DNA of 53,374 bases from an uncultured Prevotella sp. (GTDB lineage Bacteria; Bacteroidota; Bacteroidia; Bacteroidales; Bacteroidaceae): positions 1 to 53,374 of the forward strand of contig CAKPZJ010000016.1 in assembly GCA_934204655.1 (NCBI GenBank), written 5' to 3'. Below the pieces are notes generated by a model. That model had not been told where the DNA came from, did not search any database, and worked only from the letters and a program-made list of their open reading frames with translations. Below, one piece after another: positions 34,396-42,445 of the stretch (position 1 is its first letter; every line of letters starts with the position of its first letter). A program made the position numbers and the translations under genes.

Positions 34396-37092
34396 ATGAC
34401 AATGAACTTGCGAAAAGTATTTCTTGCTTTAGCACTTTTCACGACGATGCTGGCCACGGCTGCCCCCGTGTTCCGCAACGAGCGCCCTAACAGTATCTAC
34501 CTTGACTCCAAGGCAGAACACCAGGGAGCATTTGTCTGGAAAATGCTCAAAGCGTCAGATGCCAAGGCTACGGCCGAGGCCATGTCTACGCCCGGCTTCG
34601 CCACGGGTAGTTGGATGGATGCGGTGGTACCCGGTACGGTGCTCCGGTCCTTAGTATATAATAAGGTGTATCCCGACCCGTATTATGGCGACAACAACAA
34701 GATAGGCAACAACCGTATTCCCGACATCTCGAAGGTAGGAGCCGAGTTCTATACCTACTGGTTCCGCACCGAGTTTGACGTTCCCGAGTCGTTTAAGGGT
34801 AAGACCGTGTGGCTGCAGCCCGACGGCATCAACTACCGAGCCGACATCTGGGTCAATGGAAACCTCGTGAGCACCATGGCTGGTATGTTCCGCAACGACT
34901 ATGTTGACGTTACCGACTTTGTCAAGGTCGGCCAGAAGAACGCCATCGCCGTGCTGGTTCGCCCGGTCGATGTACCCGGTACCTCGAAGCCTAAGAGCTG
35001 GGGCGCCGTGGGCGAGTTCCGCAACGGAGGTAATGGAAATATCGGCTGGAACGTCACCCAGCTTATGACCGTGGGCTGGGACTTTACCTACTCTGACGGC
35101 ATCCGCGACCGCAATACCGGTATATGGCGTGGCATCAGCCTCTACGCCACGGGCAAGGTGGCCCTGCGCCACCCCTTTGTCAAGTCTACGCTGAAAGACA
35201 ACTACAAGACAGCCTACGAGAATATCTCCGTAGAACTCCATAACCCCACCAACGGCTCGGCTAAGTGCGAGGTGGTTGGCGAGATTGAGGGCGAGGGCAT
35301 CACCTTCGCCAAGAAGTTCAACCTCTTCCGCGGTGAGCGCCTTACATGCGACTTTACTCCCCGGGAGTTCTCGCAGCTCATTATCCGTAACCCCAAGCTC
35401 TGGTGGCCTGTCAACAAGGGTGCCCACCCACTCTACACGCTCAAGTTCAAGGTGCTCGTCGACGGCAAAGTGAGCGACTCGCTCTCTACCCGCTTCGGTA
35501 TCCGCGAGATTACTACCTCGCGCAACACCCCTGACAAGTCCAAGCTCTTCTACATTAACGGCAAGCCTCTCTTTATCCGTGGTACCAACTGGCTTCCCGA
35601 AGCCATGCTCCGTACTTCTGACTCCCGTATGGACGCTGAGCTGCGTATGACCGCCCAGTGTGGCGTTAACCTGCTCCGCCTTTGGGGCGGCGGTATTGCT
35701 GAGTCTGACCGCTTCTACGAACTGTGCGACGAGCTCGGCCTCTTAGTCTGGCAGGAGTTCTGGCTTACTGGCGACACCCGCCATCCACACGACCAGGGAC
35801 TCTACTTGCTCAACGTCGAGTCTACTATTAAGCGCATACGCAACCACGCTTCTCTTGCTTTCTACGTCTCTTCTAACGAGAGTTCGGAAGTGAGCGGCGC
35901 CCACGACCTCATTACCCGTCTGGACGGCACCCGCCCCTACCAGATGCAGAGCGAGTGCGACGGTGTACACGACGGTAGTCCCTACAAGCAGGTTAACCCC
36001 ATGCGCCACTACGAGAATACCGCCTCGGACCGCGGAAGCCGCATTGATGGTTTCAACCCCGAGTACGGCGCTCCTACGTTGCCCGTTTACGAGTCGCTCC
36101 GTGAGATGATGCCCGCCAAAGACCTCTGGCCCATCAACAAGGATGTGTGGGACTACATGGATGGTGGCGGTTTCCACCTTATGACTACCCTCTACACCGA
36201 TATGGTTAACCAGTACGGCAAGCCCGCTACCATCGAGGACTACTGCAAGAAAGCCCAGCTCGTGGGCGCTATGAACTCGAAGAGTATCTGGGAGTGCTGG
36301 AATGAGAATAAGTTGAACTACGGCGACCGTTTCTGCTCGGGTCTGCTCTTCTGGTACCACAACTGCGCCAACCAGCAGGTTTGCGCCCGCCAGTGGGACT
36401 GGACGCTGGAGCCTACAGCATCGCTCTATCACACCATGCACTCGCTGGAGCCTATCCATGCCCAGTTTGACTATCTCAAGAATACCGTCTCGGTGGCCAA
36501 CGACACCTATGAGACGCTCAAGGGCTACCGTCTGACAGCCACCCTGTACAACCTGGACAGCCGTAAGGTGGCTACACAGACCGCTAACGTGGATGTGCCC
36601 GAGGATGGCGTGGCCAACGATGTGTTGAAGCTCTCGTTCCCCGACGAACTTACCCAGGTACACTTTATCCACCTGCTGCTTACCGATGCTAAGGGCCGCG
36701 TGGTATCAGACAACTTCTACTGGCGCTCTAAGGATGCCTACAAGGGTAAGAATACCCTCACCGGCCCCTGTACCTCTGGTTTCGAGAGTCTGCAGAACAT
36801 GCCCGCCGCTGTAGTTAAGACCACCGTCAAGACTACCCGCAAGGACGGCAAGACCCTGCTGCGCGTTACCCTGCGTAATGCGGGCAAGCAGATAGCCTTT
36901 TTCAACCAGGTACACCTGCTCGATGCCCAGGGTTCGCCCGTACGTCCTACTTTCTATACCGACAACTTCTTTACGCTGCTCCCCGGCGCGTCTAAGACCG
37001 TCGAGATAGAGACCGCCTCGGAGGCTGCCGCTACCGCCCAACTCAAGGTGAGTGGCTGGAACACCCATACGAGTAACATAAAACTGAAATAA
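34396..37092 (+). CDS. GH2 family glycoside hydrolase (exo-beta-mannosidase/glucosaminidase-like)
   Basis: An 898-residue secreted enzyme with signal peptide (cleaved near ATAAP). Domain order is that of GH2: N-terminal sugar-binding jelly roll (FYTYWFRTEFDVPESFKG, GINYRADIWVNG), Ig-like domain, (beta/alpha)8 barrel (FIRGTNWLPEAML, VNLLRLWGGGIAESD), and C-terminal beta domains. The acid/base is E495 in SSNES (the N-E pair is at 494-495) and the probable nucleophile is E556 in PEYGAP. The MxxxWxGGG-type segment and long C-terminus resemble exo-beta-D-mannosidase or exo-glucosaminidase members rather than beta-galactosidases; the exact substrate is not resolved. The GH105 gene starts 1 nt after its stop. 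About 80 bases of its 3' end are repeated after the first GH105 gene. Confidence 0.85.
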   Translation: MTMNLRKVFLALALFTTMLATAAPVFRNERPNSIYLDSKAEHQGAFVWKMLKASDAKATAEAMSTPGFATGSWMDAVVPGTVLRSLVYNKVYPDPYYGDNNKIGNNRIPDISKVGAEFYTYWFRTEFDVPESFKGKTVWLQPDGINYRADIWVNGNLVSTMAGMFRNDYVDVTDFVKVGQKNAIAVLVRPVDVPGTSKPKSWGAVGEFRNGGNGNIGWNVTQLMTVGWDFTYSDGIRDRNTGIWRGISLYATGKVALRHPFVKSTLKDNYKTAYENISVELHNPTNGSAKCEVVGEIEGEGITFAKKFNLFRGERLTCDFTPREFSQLIIRNPKLWWPVNKGAHPLYTLKFKVLVDGKVSDSLSTRFGIREITTSRNTPDKSKLFYINGKPLFIRGTNWLPEAMLRTSDSRMDAELRMTAQCGVNLLRLWGGGIAESDRFYELCDELGLLVWQEFWLTGDTRHPHDQGLYLLNVESTIKRIRNHASLAFYVSSNESSEVSGAHDLITRLDGTRPYQMQSECDGVHDGSPYKQVNPMRHYENTASDRGSRIDGFNPEYGAPTLPVYESLREMMPAKDLWPINKDVWDYMDGGGFHLMTTLYTDMVNQYGKPATIEDYCKKAQLVGAMNSKSIWECWNENKLNYGDRFCSGLLFWYHNCANQQVCARQWDWTLEPTASLYHTMHSLEPIHAQFDYLKNTVSVANDTYETLKGYRLTATLYNLDSRKVATQTANVDVPEDGVANDVLKLSFPDELTQVHFIHLLLTDAKGRVVSDNFYWRSKDAYKGKNTLTGPCTSGFESLQNMPAAVVKTTVKTTRKDGKTLLRVTLRNAGKQIAFFNQVHLLDAQGSPVRPTFYTDNFFTLLPGASKTVEIETASEAAATAQLKVSGWNTHTSNIKLK

Positions 37093-38202
37093 AATGAAAA
37101 ACAAACTGCTTTTAATGATAATGCTGATGCTGGCGTGCTCACTGAGCACGCCGGCAGCTCAGCCCAAAGAGTTTACTAACTTTCCCAAGGGATATACTCC
37201 TCAGGAGGTAGGTGTGCGGTTGGCCGACCACTTCGTGGTGAGCCGTCATGCCCTTCACGTAGGCAAGTGGATAGGTTATCCTGAGACCTTTACGTGGCGT
37301 GGCTCACTCCTTTTCGCCCAGGCTACTGGCGACACTCGTCTGCTCCGCCTGCTTGAGGGTCGCTTCGCTCACCTCTTCGGCCCTGAGAAGCAGTATCTGC
37401 CCATTATGAACCATGTTGACGTTAACATGTTCGGTAGCCTGCCTCTGCTCCTTTACCGTATCACCAAGGATAAGAAGTACCTGGACTTAGGACTGCCTTA
37501 CGCTGATACTCAGTGGCAGTGCCCTAAGGACCCCCGCGTCTCTGAGAAGGGCTGGGCTGACAAGGGCTTCTCCTGGCAGACCCGTATGTGGATTGATGAT
37601 ATGTACATGATAACCATCGTACAGACCGAGGCTTACCGCGCTACCGGCGAGCAGAAATACTTGGACCGCGCCGCCGACGAGATGGCCTACTATCTGGACC
37701 ACCTGCAGTGCGAGAACGGCCTCTTCTATCATGCCCCTGACGTACCTTTCTACTGGGGCCGTGGCAACGGATGGATGGCAGCCGGAATGACCGAGATGCT
37801 CAAGCTGTTGCCTGCTAACCACCCGCGCCGGGCACGTATATTGGAGGGCTATATGAAGATGATGAACTCGCTGCGTACCTACCAGAACAAGGAGGGCCTG
37901 TGGAACCAACTCATAGACCAACCCGACTTCTGGACAGAGACCTCTGGTTCGGCCATGTTTGCCTATGCCTTTATCAACGGTGTTAAGTACGGATGGCTCG
38001 ATGCTAAGGTATATGCCCCGTTGGCCCGTAAGGCTTGGATAAAGCTGGTAGACTACATTAACGACAATGCAGATGTACTCAATGTGTGCGAGGGTACCAA
38101 CAAGAAGAACGACAAGCAGTATTACTACGACCGCAAGCGCCACCCCGGCGACTACCACGGTCAGGCTCCCTATCTGTGGTGTGCTGCTGCCCTGTTAGAG
38201 AA
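37005..38202 (+). repeat. tandem duplication, unit 1 (GH2 tail plus GH105)
   Basis: From the GATAGAGACCGCC near the end of the GH2 gene to the end of the first GH105 gene. It is repeated with high similarity at 38203-39396; the period is about 1197-1198 bases. Confidence 0.9.
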
Positions 38203-38209
38203 GATATAG
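37094..38209 (+). CDS. GH105 unsaturated rhamnogalacturonyl hydrolase-like enzyme, copy 1
   Basis: A 371-residue secreted protein (signal peptide ends near STPAAQ) with an (alpha/alpha)6 barrel. The family hallmarks include GYPETFTWRGSLLFAQATGD, the catalytic Asp region MWIDDMYM, YYLDHLQCENGLFYHAPD, WGRGNGWMAAGM and TETSGSAMF. GH105 enzymes cleave the 4,5-unsaturated uronic acid left by pectin or ulvan lyases. The last codons (LLEKI, then TAG) are not native: they come from GH2-tail sequence fused at the duplication junction. It follows the GH2 gene by 1 nt, so the two are co-translated. Confidence 0.87.
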   Translation: MKNKLLLMIMLMLACSLSTPAAQPKEFTNFPKGYTPQEVGVRLADHFVVSRHALHVGKWIGYPETFTWRGSLLFAQATGDTRLLRLLEGRFAHLFGPEKQYLPIMNHVDVNMFGSLPLLLYRITKDKKYLDLGLPYADTQWQCPKDPRVSEKGWADKGFSWQTRMWIDDMYMITIVQTEAYRATGEQKYLDRAADEMAYYLDHLQCENGLFYHAPDVPFYWGRGNGWMAAGMTEMLKLLPANHPRRARILEGYMKMMNSLRTYQNKEGLWNQLIDQPDFWTETSGSAMFAYAFINGVKYGWLDAKVYAPLARKAWIKLVDYINDNADVLNVCEGTNKKNDKQYYYDRKRHPGDYHGQAPYLWCAAALLEKI

Positions 38210-39396
38210 ACCGCCTCGGAGGCTGCCGCTACCGCCAGCTCAAAGTGAGTGGCTGGAATACCCATACGAATAACATAAAACTGAAATAAAATGAAAAACA
38301 AACTGCTTTTAATGATAATGCTGATGCTGGCGTGCTCACTGAGCATGCCGGCAGCTCAGCCCAAAGAGTTTATTAACTTCCCCAAGGGATATACTCCCCA
38401 GGAGGTAGGCGTCCGATTGGCCGACCATTTCGTTGTGAGCCGTCATGCCCCCATTCACGTGATAGGTTATCCTGAGACCTTTGCGTGGCGTGGCTCACTC
38501 CTTTTCGCCCAGGCTACTGGCGACACCCGTCTGCTCCGCCTGCTTGAGGGTCGCTTCGCTCACCTCTTCGGCCCTGAGAAGCAGCTCCTGCCCTTTAAGA
38601 ACCATGTTGACCATAATATGTTCGGCAGCCTGCCCCTTCTCCTTTATCGTATTACCAAGGATAAGAAGTATCTGGACCTGGGACTGCCTTACGCCGATAC
38701 TCAGTGGCAGTGCCCTAATAACCCCCGCGTCTCTGAGAAAGGCTGGGCTGACAAGGGTTTTTCCTGGCAGACCCGTATGTGGATCGATGATATGTACATG
38801 ATAACCATCGTACAGACCGAGGCTTACCGCGCTACCGGCGAGCAGAAATACTTGGATCGCGCCGCTGATGAGATGGCCTACTATTTGGACCATCTGCAGT
38901 GCGAGAACGGCCTCTTCTATCATGCTCCCGACGTACCTTTCTACTGGGGGCGTGGCAATGGATGGATGGCAGCCGGAATGACCGAGATGCTCAAGCTGCT
39001 GCCTACTAACCACCCGCGTCGGGCACGTATATTGGAGGGCTATCAGAAGATGATGAACTCGCTGCGTACCTATCAGAACAAGGAGGGCCTGTGGAACCAA
39101 CTCATAGACCAACCCGACTTCTGGACAGAGACCTCTGGTTCGGCCATGTTTACCTATGCCTTTATCAACGGTGTTAAGTACGGATGGCTCGATGCCAAGG
39201 TTTATGCCCCGTTGGCCCGCAAGGCTTGGATAAAGCTGGTAGACTACATCAATGACAATGCAGATGTACTCAACGTGTGCGAGGGTACCGACAAGAAGAA
39301 TGACAAGCAGTACTACTATGACCGCAAGCGCTACCCCGGCGACTACCACGGTCAGGCTCCCTATCTGTGGTGTGCTGCTGCCCTGTTAGAGAAATA
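38203..39396 (+). repeat. tandem duplication, unit 2 (decayed GH2 tail plus GH105)
   Basis: Begins GATATAGACCGCC, matching the GH2 3' end. The GH2 tail here carries a one-base deletion (CCCAACTC to CCAGCTC) and is no longer a usable coding fragment. Confidence 0.9.
38208..38289 (+). pseudogene. duplicated 3' fragment of the GH2 gene
   Basis: About 80 bases that match 37010-37091, ending in the same AACATAAAACTGAAATAA. It lies between the two GH105 copies, lacks a start, and has lost its frame by a one-base deletion. It also supplies the upstream sequence of the second GH105 gene, identical in role to that of the first. Confidence 0.85.
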
Positions 39397-39397
39397 A
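38291..39397 (+). CDS. GH105 unsaturated rhamnogalacturonyl hydrolase-like enzyme, copy 2
   Basis: A 368-residue paralog of the upstream GH105 protein, identical in most positions and with the same signal peptide, catalytic region MWIDDMYM and WGRGNGW motif. Differences cluster near residue 53: copy 1 reads HALHVGKWIGYPETFT whereas copy 2 reads HAPIHVIGYPETFA, produced by a 3-base insertion and a 9-base deletion. It ends LLEK, then TAA, probably the original end of the gene. The change at the mouth of the barrel may alter activity or specificity. No terminator follows; the next 230 bases lead to the GH20 promoter. Confidence 0.87.
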   Translation: MKNKLLLMIMLMLACSLSMPAAQPKEFINFPKGYTPQEVGVRLADHFVVSRHAPIHVIGYPETFAWRGSLLFAQATGDTRLLRLLEGRFAHLFGPEKQLLPFKNHVDHNMFGSLPLLLYRITKDKKYLDLGLPYADTQWQCPNNPRVSEKGWADKGFSWQTRMWIDDMYMITIVQTEAYRATGEQKYLDRAADEMAYYLDHLQCENGLFYHAPDVPFYWGRGNGWMAAGMTEMLKLLPTNHPRRARILEGYQKMMNSLRTYQNKEGLWNQLIDQPDFWTETSGSAMFTYAFINGVKYGWLDAKVYAPLARKAWIKLVDYINDNADVLNVCEGTDKKNDKQYYYDRKRYPGDYHGQAPYLWCAAALLEK

Positions 39398-39529
39398 GCA
39401 AGTTGTGATTTATAGGTAGAATGGCGGGTGCGCGTGGTCGTATCCGTCATTTTCTTGTTTTTCAGGGTTCGTGGTGGATAACTGCGAGCCCTCTTTCAAC
39501 CTCTCCTTTATTCTGATTTCTGGTACATG

Positions 39530-39554
39530 GGCCATTGGGCGAAACCTAATGGCC
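39530..39554. repeat. small inverted repeat before the GH20 promoter
   Basis: GGCCATT and AATGGCC around an 11-nt loop. The rest of 39398-39624 shows nothing recognisable. Confidence 0.45.
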
Positions 39555-39624
39555 GATTACAAGGTGGTGGCGACCCTCGCGGGCCGGTTGGAGATGGCAA
39601 AATGAAAAATACTTGGCGTTTTTC

Positions 39625-39655
39625 TTTGTGGTATCTCGGCCTTGCACTAACTTTG
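39625..39655 (+). promoter_or_regulatory. GH20 promoter
   Basis: TTTG (39625-39628) and TAACTTTG (39648-39655), 19 nt apart. Because it lies inside the open frame that begins at 39527, it fixes the real start at ATG 39677. Confidence 0.8.
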
Positions 39656-39676
39656 CAGAGAATAAAACCTAGCAAT

Positions 39677-41947
39677 ATGACAATTAGCTTAAAAAAACTA
39701 TTGGTTTGCGGCCTGATGCTGATAGGCGTGTCAGCGCTGGCACAGCAACCCGCTATCATCCCGATGCCCGACCAGATGACCATGGGTACGGGTGAGTGGA
39801 CCATCAAGAAAGGAGCCACCGTAAGTTGTGACAATGCCCAGCTGCGCCCGGCCGCCGAGTACCTCAGTAACATGCTCAGTACAGCCACGGGTTACCGGTG
39901 GTCCATTGTCAAGGGACGGGGCAGCGTGCGCTTGTCGCTCGACCCGTCTAAGGGAACTGGTGCCTACTCGCTCAGCGTTACTACCAAGGGAGCCACTATC
40001 GTGGGTGGCGACTACCGAGGAGTTGTCAACGGTATAGCTACGTTGCGCCAGCTGTTGCCGGCCGACATCGAGCAAGGCCAGGTGGTGAAGCGCTCGTGGA
40101 CGGTGCCCTGTGTGACGGTCAATGACCGCCCGCGCTTCGACTGGCGTGGCATGGAGCTCGACTGCTCCCGTCACTTCTTCACGGTCGACGAGATTAAGCA
40201 TCTCCTCGACGTGCTCGCCCTCTACAAGATAGACAAGCTGCACTGGCATCTCACTGACGACCAGGGCTGGCGTATCGAGATAAAGCGCTACCCACTGCTT
40301 ACCGAGCGGGGGGCTTGGCGTACCTATAATAATCAGGACTCGGTGTGCATCAGACGGGCCTCCGAGGAGGATGCTCCCGACCTGCAGATACAGCAGAGTA
40401 AGACCCGCCGCGGTGCTCAGGGCCAGGTGGAGTACGGAGGCTACTATACTCAGCAGCAAGTGCGCGATGTGGTAGGCTATGCCCGTGTGCGCGGCATCGA
40501 AGTAATACCCGAGATAGACATGCCGGGTCACAGCCTCATGGCTATCAGCAACTACGATGGTCTGTCGTGCTACAAGCAGACGGGGTGGGGCAAACTCTTT
40601 ACTACCCCTATGTGCCCAGGCAAGGACAGCATGCTCGAGTTTTGTAAGAACGTGTGGAGCGAGCTGTTCGACCTCTTCCCGTCTAAGTATGTACACATCG
40701 GCGGCGATGAGGTGGATATGAAGAACTGGAAGACGTGTCCCGACTGTCAGAAACGTATGCGCGACCATGGTCTGAAGACCTGTCAGCAGTTACAGACGTG
40801 GTTTAACCATTATATGGAAGCCTACTTTAATGCCCACGGCAAGACCATGATAGGGTGGGACGAGACCATTGAAGGCGGACTTACCCCCAACTCGGTGGTA
40901 ATGTGGTGGCGCTCGTGGGCCCCAGAGTCGCCTAAGAAGGCCACGGCCCAGGGCAATCCTGTCATCTGTACCCCCAACTCGGAGTTCTATATCGACTATC
41001 AGGAAACGGGCACTTCTATTCCCGCTATCTATGACTTCGACCCCATGAAAGGGCTCAACGCGCAGGAACAGAAACTCATCCTGGGTGTACAGGGAAACCT
41101 GTGGACCGAGTGGGTGCCGTCGTACGACCGTATGTGGTATCAGGCGTTCCCCCGTATGTTGGCCATTGCCGAGTTAGGGTGGAGCAGTCCTGACAGGATG
41201 AACCTTGACAGCTTCCGCACGCGTATGGTGGCTCATCTGCCGCGGTTGCAGAATCTGGGTGTTGCTTATCGCATACCCGACCTGACGGGCTTTTATGCCG
41301 TCAATGCTTTTACGGATAAAGGCGTGGTCGACATCCAGTGTGCCGACCCGTCGGCCACCATCCGCTATACCACTGATGGATCCATCCCCCAGCTCTCTTC
41401 GCCACAGTACACCGGCCCGATGACCATCAGTCAGACCACCCATTACGCTTTCCGTACCTTTGGGTTGGGTGGCCGTAAGGGAGATGTGGTCAAGTGTAGC
41501 TATGTAAAGGAAGACTACGCTCCTGCTGTGACGGTAGACAAGGTGCAGGAGGGACTAACCGCTGAGTGGCACGACTATGAGGGTGCCGACTGCGCCGGGA
41601 TAGACCAGGCCAAGGTAAATGGCACCTTCGTGACTTCGGGCGTGGAGATTCCGGCTGAGGCTAAGGGTAATATCGGCCTGATTATTACGGGTTATATAGA
41701 TATTCCTGCCGATGGCATCTATACCTTTGCCTTGCTGTCGGACGATGGTAGTTACCTCAAGTTGGATGGCAAGATGGTGGTGGACAATGACGGTGAACAC
41801 AGTCCGCGCGAGATCATTGGCCAGCACGCCATGCGTCGCGGGCTCCATCCCCTCTATGCCCGTTACTTTGACCACAATGGCGGTCAGCTCCGGTTGCGTG
41901 TCATGGATGCCCAAGGCCGTGAGGTACAGGTGCGCTACGTGCATTGA
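39677..41947 (+). CDS. GH20 beta-N-acetylhexosaminidase with C-terminal PA14 domain
   Basis: A 756-residue secreted enzyme; the start at ATG 39677 gives the signal peptide MTISLKKLLVCGLML ... ALAQQ. Residues about 25-155 are the N-terminal GH20b domain, about 155-500 the (beta/alpha)8 barrel with FDWRGMELDCSRHFF, KLHWHLTDDQGWRIEIK, EIDMPGHS and the catalytic D344-E345 pair in HIGGDEV; GNLWTEWV closes it. A chitobiase-like C-terminal domain (RYTTDGSIP) and a PA14 lectin-like domain (IDIPADGIYTFALLSDDGSYLKLDG, about 620-756) follow. It removes terminal beta-GlcNAc or GalNAc, fitting the N-glycan locus at 18.8-26.8 kb. Own promoter, strong terminator at 41979-42020. Confidence 0.93.
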   Translation: MTISLKKLLVCGLMLIGVSALAQQPAIIPMPDQMTMGTGEWTIKKGATVSCDNAQLRPAAEYLSNMLSTATGYRWSIVKGRGSVRLSLDPSKGTGAYSLSVTTKGATIVGGDYRGVVNGIATLRQLLPADIEQGQVVKRSWTVPCVTVNDRPRFDWRGMELDCSRHFFTVDEIKHLLDVLALYKIDKLHWHLTDDQGWRIEIKRYPLLTERGAWRTYNNQDSVCIRRASEEDAPDLQIQQSKTRRGAQGQVEYGGYYTQQQVRDVVGYARVRGIEVIPEIDMPGHSLMAISNYDGLSCYKQTGWGKLFTTPMCPGKDSMLEFCKNVWSELFDLFPSKYVHIGGDEVDMKNWKTCPDCQKRMRDHGLKTCQQLQTWFNHYMEAYFNAHGKTMIGWDETIEGGLTPNSVVMWWRSWAPESPKKATAQGNPVICTPNSEFYIDYQETGTSIPAIYDFDPMKGLNAQEQKLILGVQGNLWTEWVPSYDRMWYQAFPRMLAIAELGWSSPDRMNLDSFRTRMVAHLPRLQNLGVAYRIPDLTGFYAVNAFTDKGVVDIQCADPSATIRYTTDGSIPQLSSPQYTGPMTISQTTHYAFRTFGLGGRKGDVVKCSYVKEDYAPAVTVDKVQEGLTAEWHDYEGADCAGIDQAKVNGTFVTSGVEIPAEAKGNIGLIITGYIDIPADGIYTFALLSDDGSYLKLDGKMVVDNDGEHSPREIIGQHAMRRGLHPLYARYFDHNGGQLRLRVMDAQGREVQVRYVH

Positions 41948-41978
41948 TGAGGCGCAGACCCATACCTATATAATATAA

Positions 41979-42020
41979 ACGACAGAACCTGAGCCCCAAG
42001 CTCAGGTTCTGTCGTTTCTT
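41979..42020. terminator. bidirectional terminator between GH20 and the minus-strand genes
   Basis: CGACAGAACCTGAGC and GCTCAGGTTCTGTCG are exact complements. On the plus strand TTTCTTG follows; on the minus strand GTTTATATTATAT follows. Confidence 0.88.
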
Positions 42021-42152
42021 GTTCATCAGTTTCTGGCTATATGTATCTGTGAGCGTCATAGGGCTGGCCTTGGTGGTGGCCCGCGTGCTTTCCCTGTACG
42101 ATACGGTAGACAGTACGGGACGGTTGACCGCCTCGGTCATCCTCCTTGCTCC

Positions 42153-42221
42153 TCACGCTGAAACCAATAAGGCAATGGCGATTAGAACAATGCTTGCCAC
42201 AAATCTTTTCATTACTTTCAT
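42153..42221 (-). CDS. possible small hydrophobic peptide (22 residues)
   Basis: ATG 42221 opens MKVMKRFVASIVLIAIALLVSA then TGA: two basic residues and one membrane-spanning segment. A promoter-like TATCTTTG lies about 85 bases upstream on the same strand (42312-42305) and the transcript would end at the terminator at 41979-42020. No homolog is known to me; an internal start at 42212 is possible. The rest of the gap 42021-42445 shows no other supported gene. Confidence 0.3.
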   Translation of the reverse strand: MKVMKRFVASIVLIAIALLVSA

Positions 42222-42304
42222 AGTCGTATAGTAGATTAAAATTAATAAGTAGTTATCCTTTCTCCTCACAGCATCCCTGTTGCTTGCGCTGTGGTTTAGT
42301 AATG

Positions 42305-42312
42305 CAAAGATA
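42305..42312 (-). promoter_or_regulatory. -7 element of a small minus-strand transcript
   Basis: TATCTTTG on the minus strand matches TAnnTTTG. The only downstream features before the terminator at 41979-42020 are small open frames. It lies within 150 bases after the end of the broken TonB receptor gene. Confidence 0.5.
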
Positions 42313-42445
42313 ATGCTTTTATTGGAAATACCCATAAAAGCATCTGCTGTAACGGGAGAAACGGGCAAACTCCCTTTTGGGGCAATGAGGAGGCCAACTC
42401 TGGTCAACTTCTGTTAGTAGAAGGTGTCAGAGCCCATGGGAGCCC

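Noticed and set aside
42019..42231. 70-codon plus-strand frame with hydrophobic segments after GH20
   Set aside because: Starts with TTG inside the terminator; no promoter and no start context.
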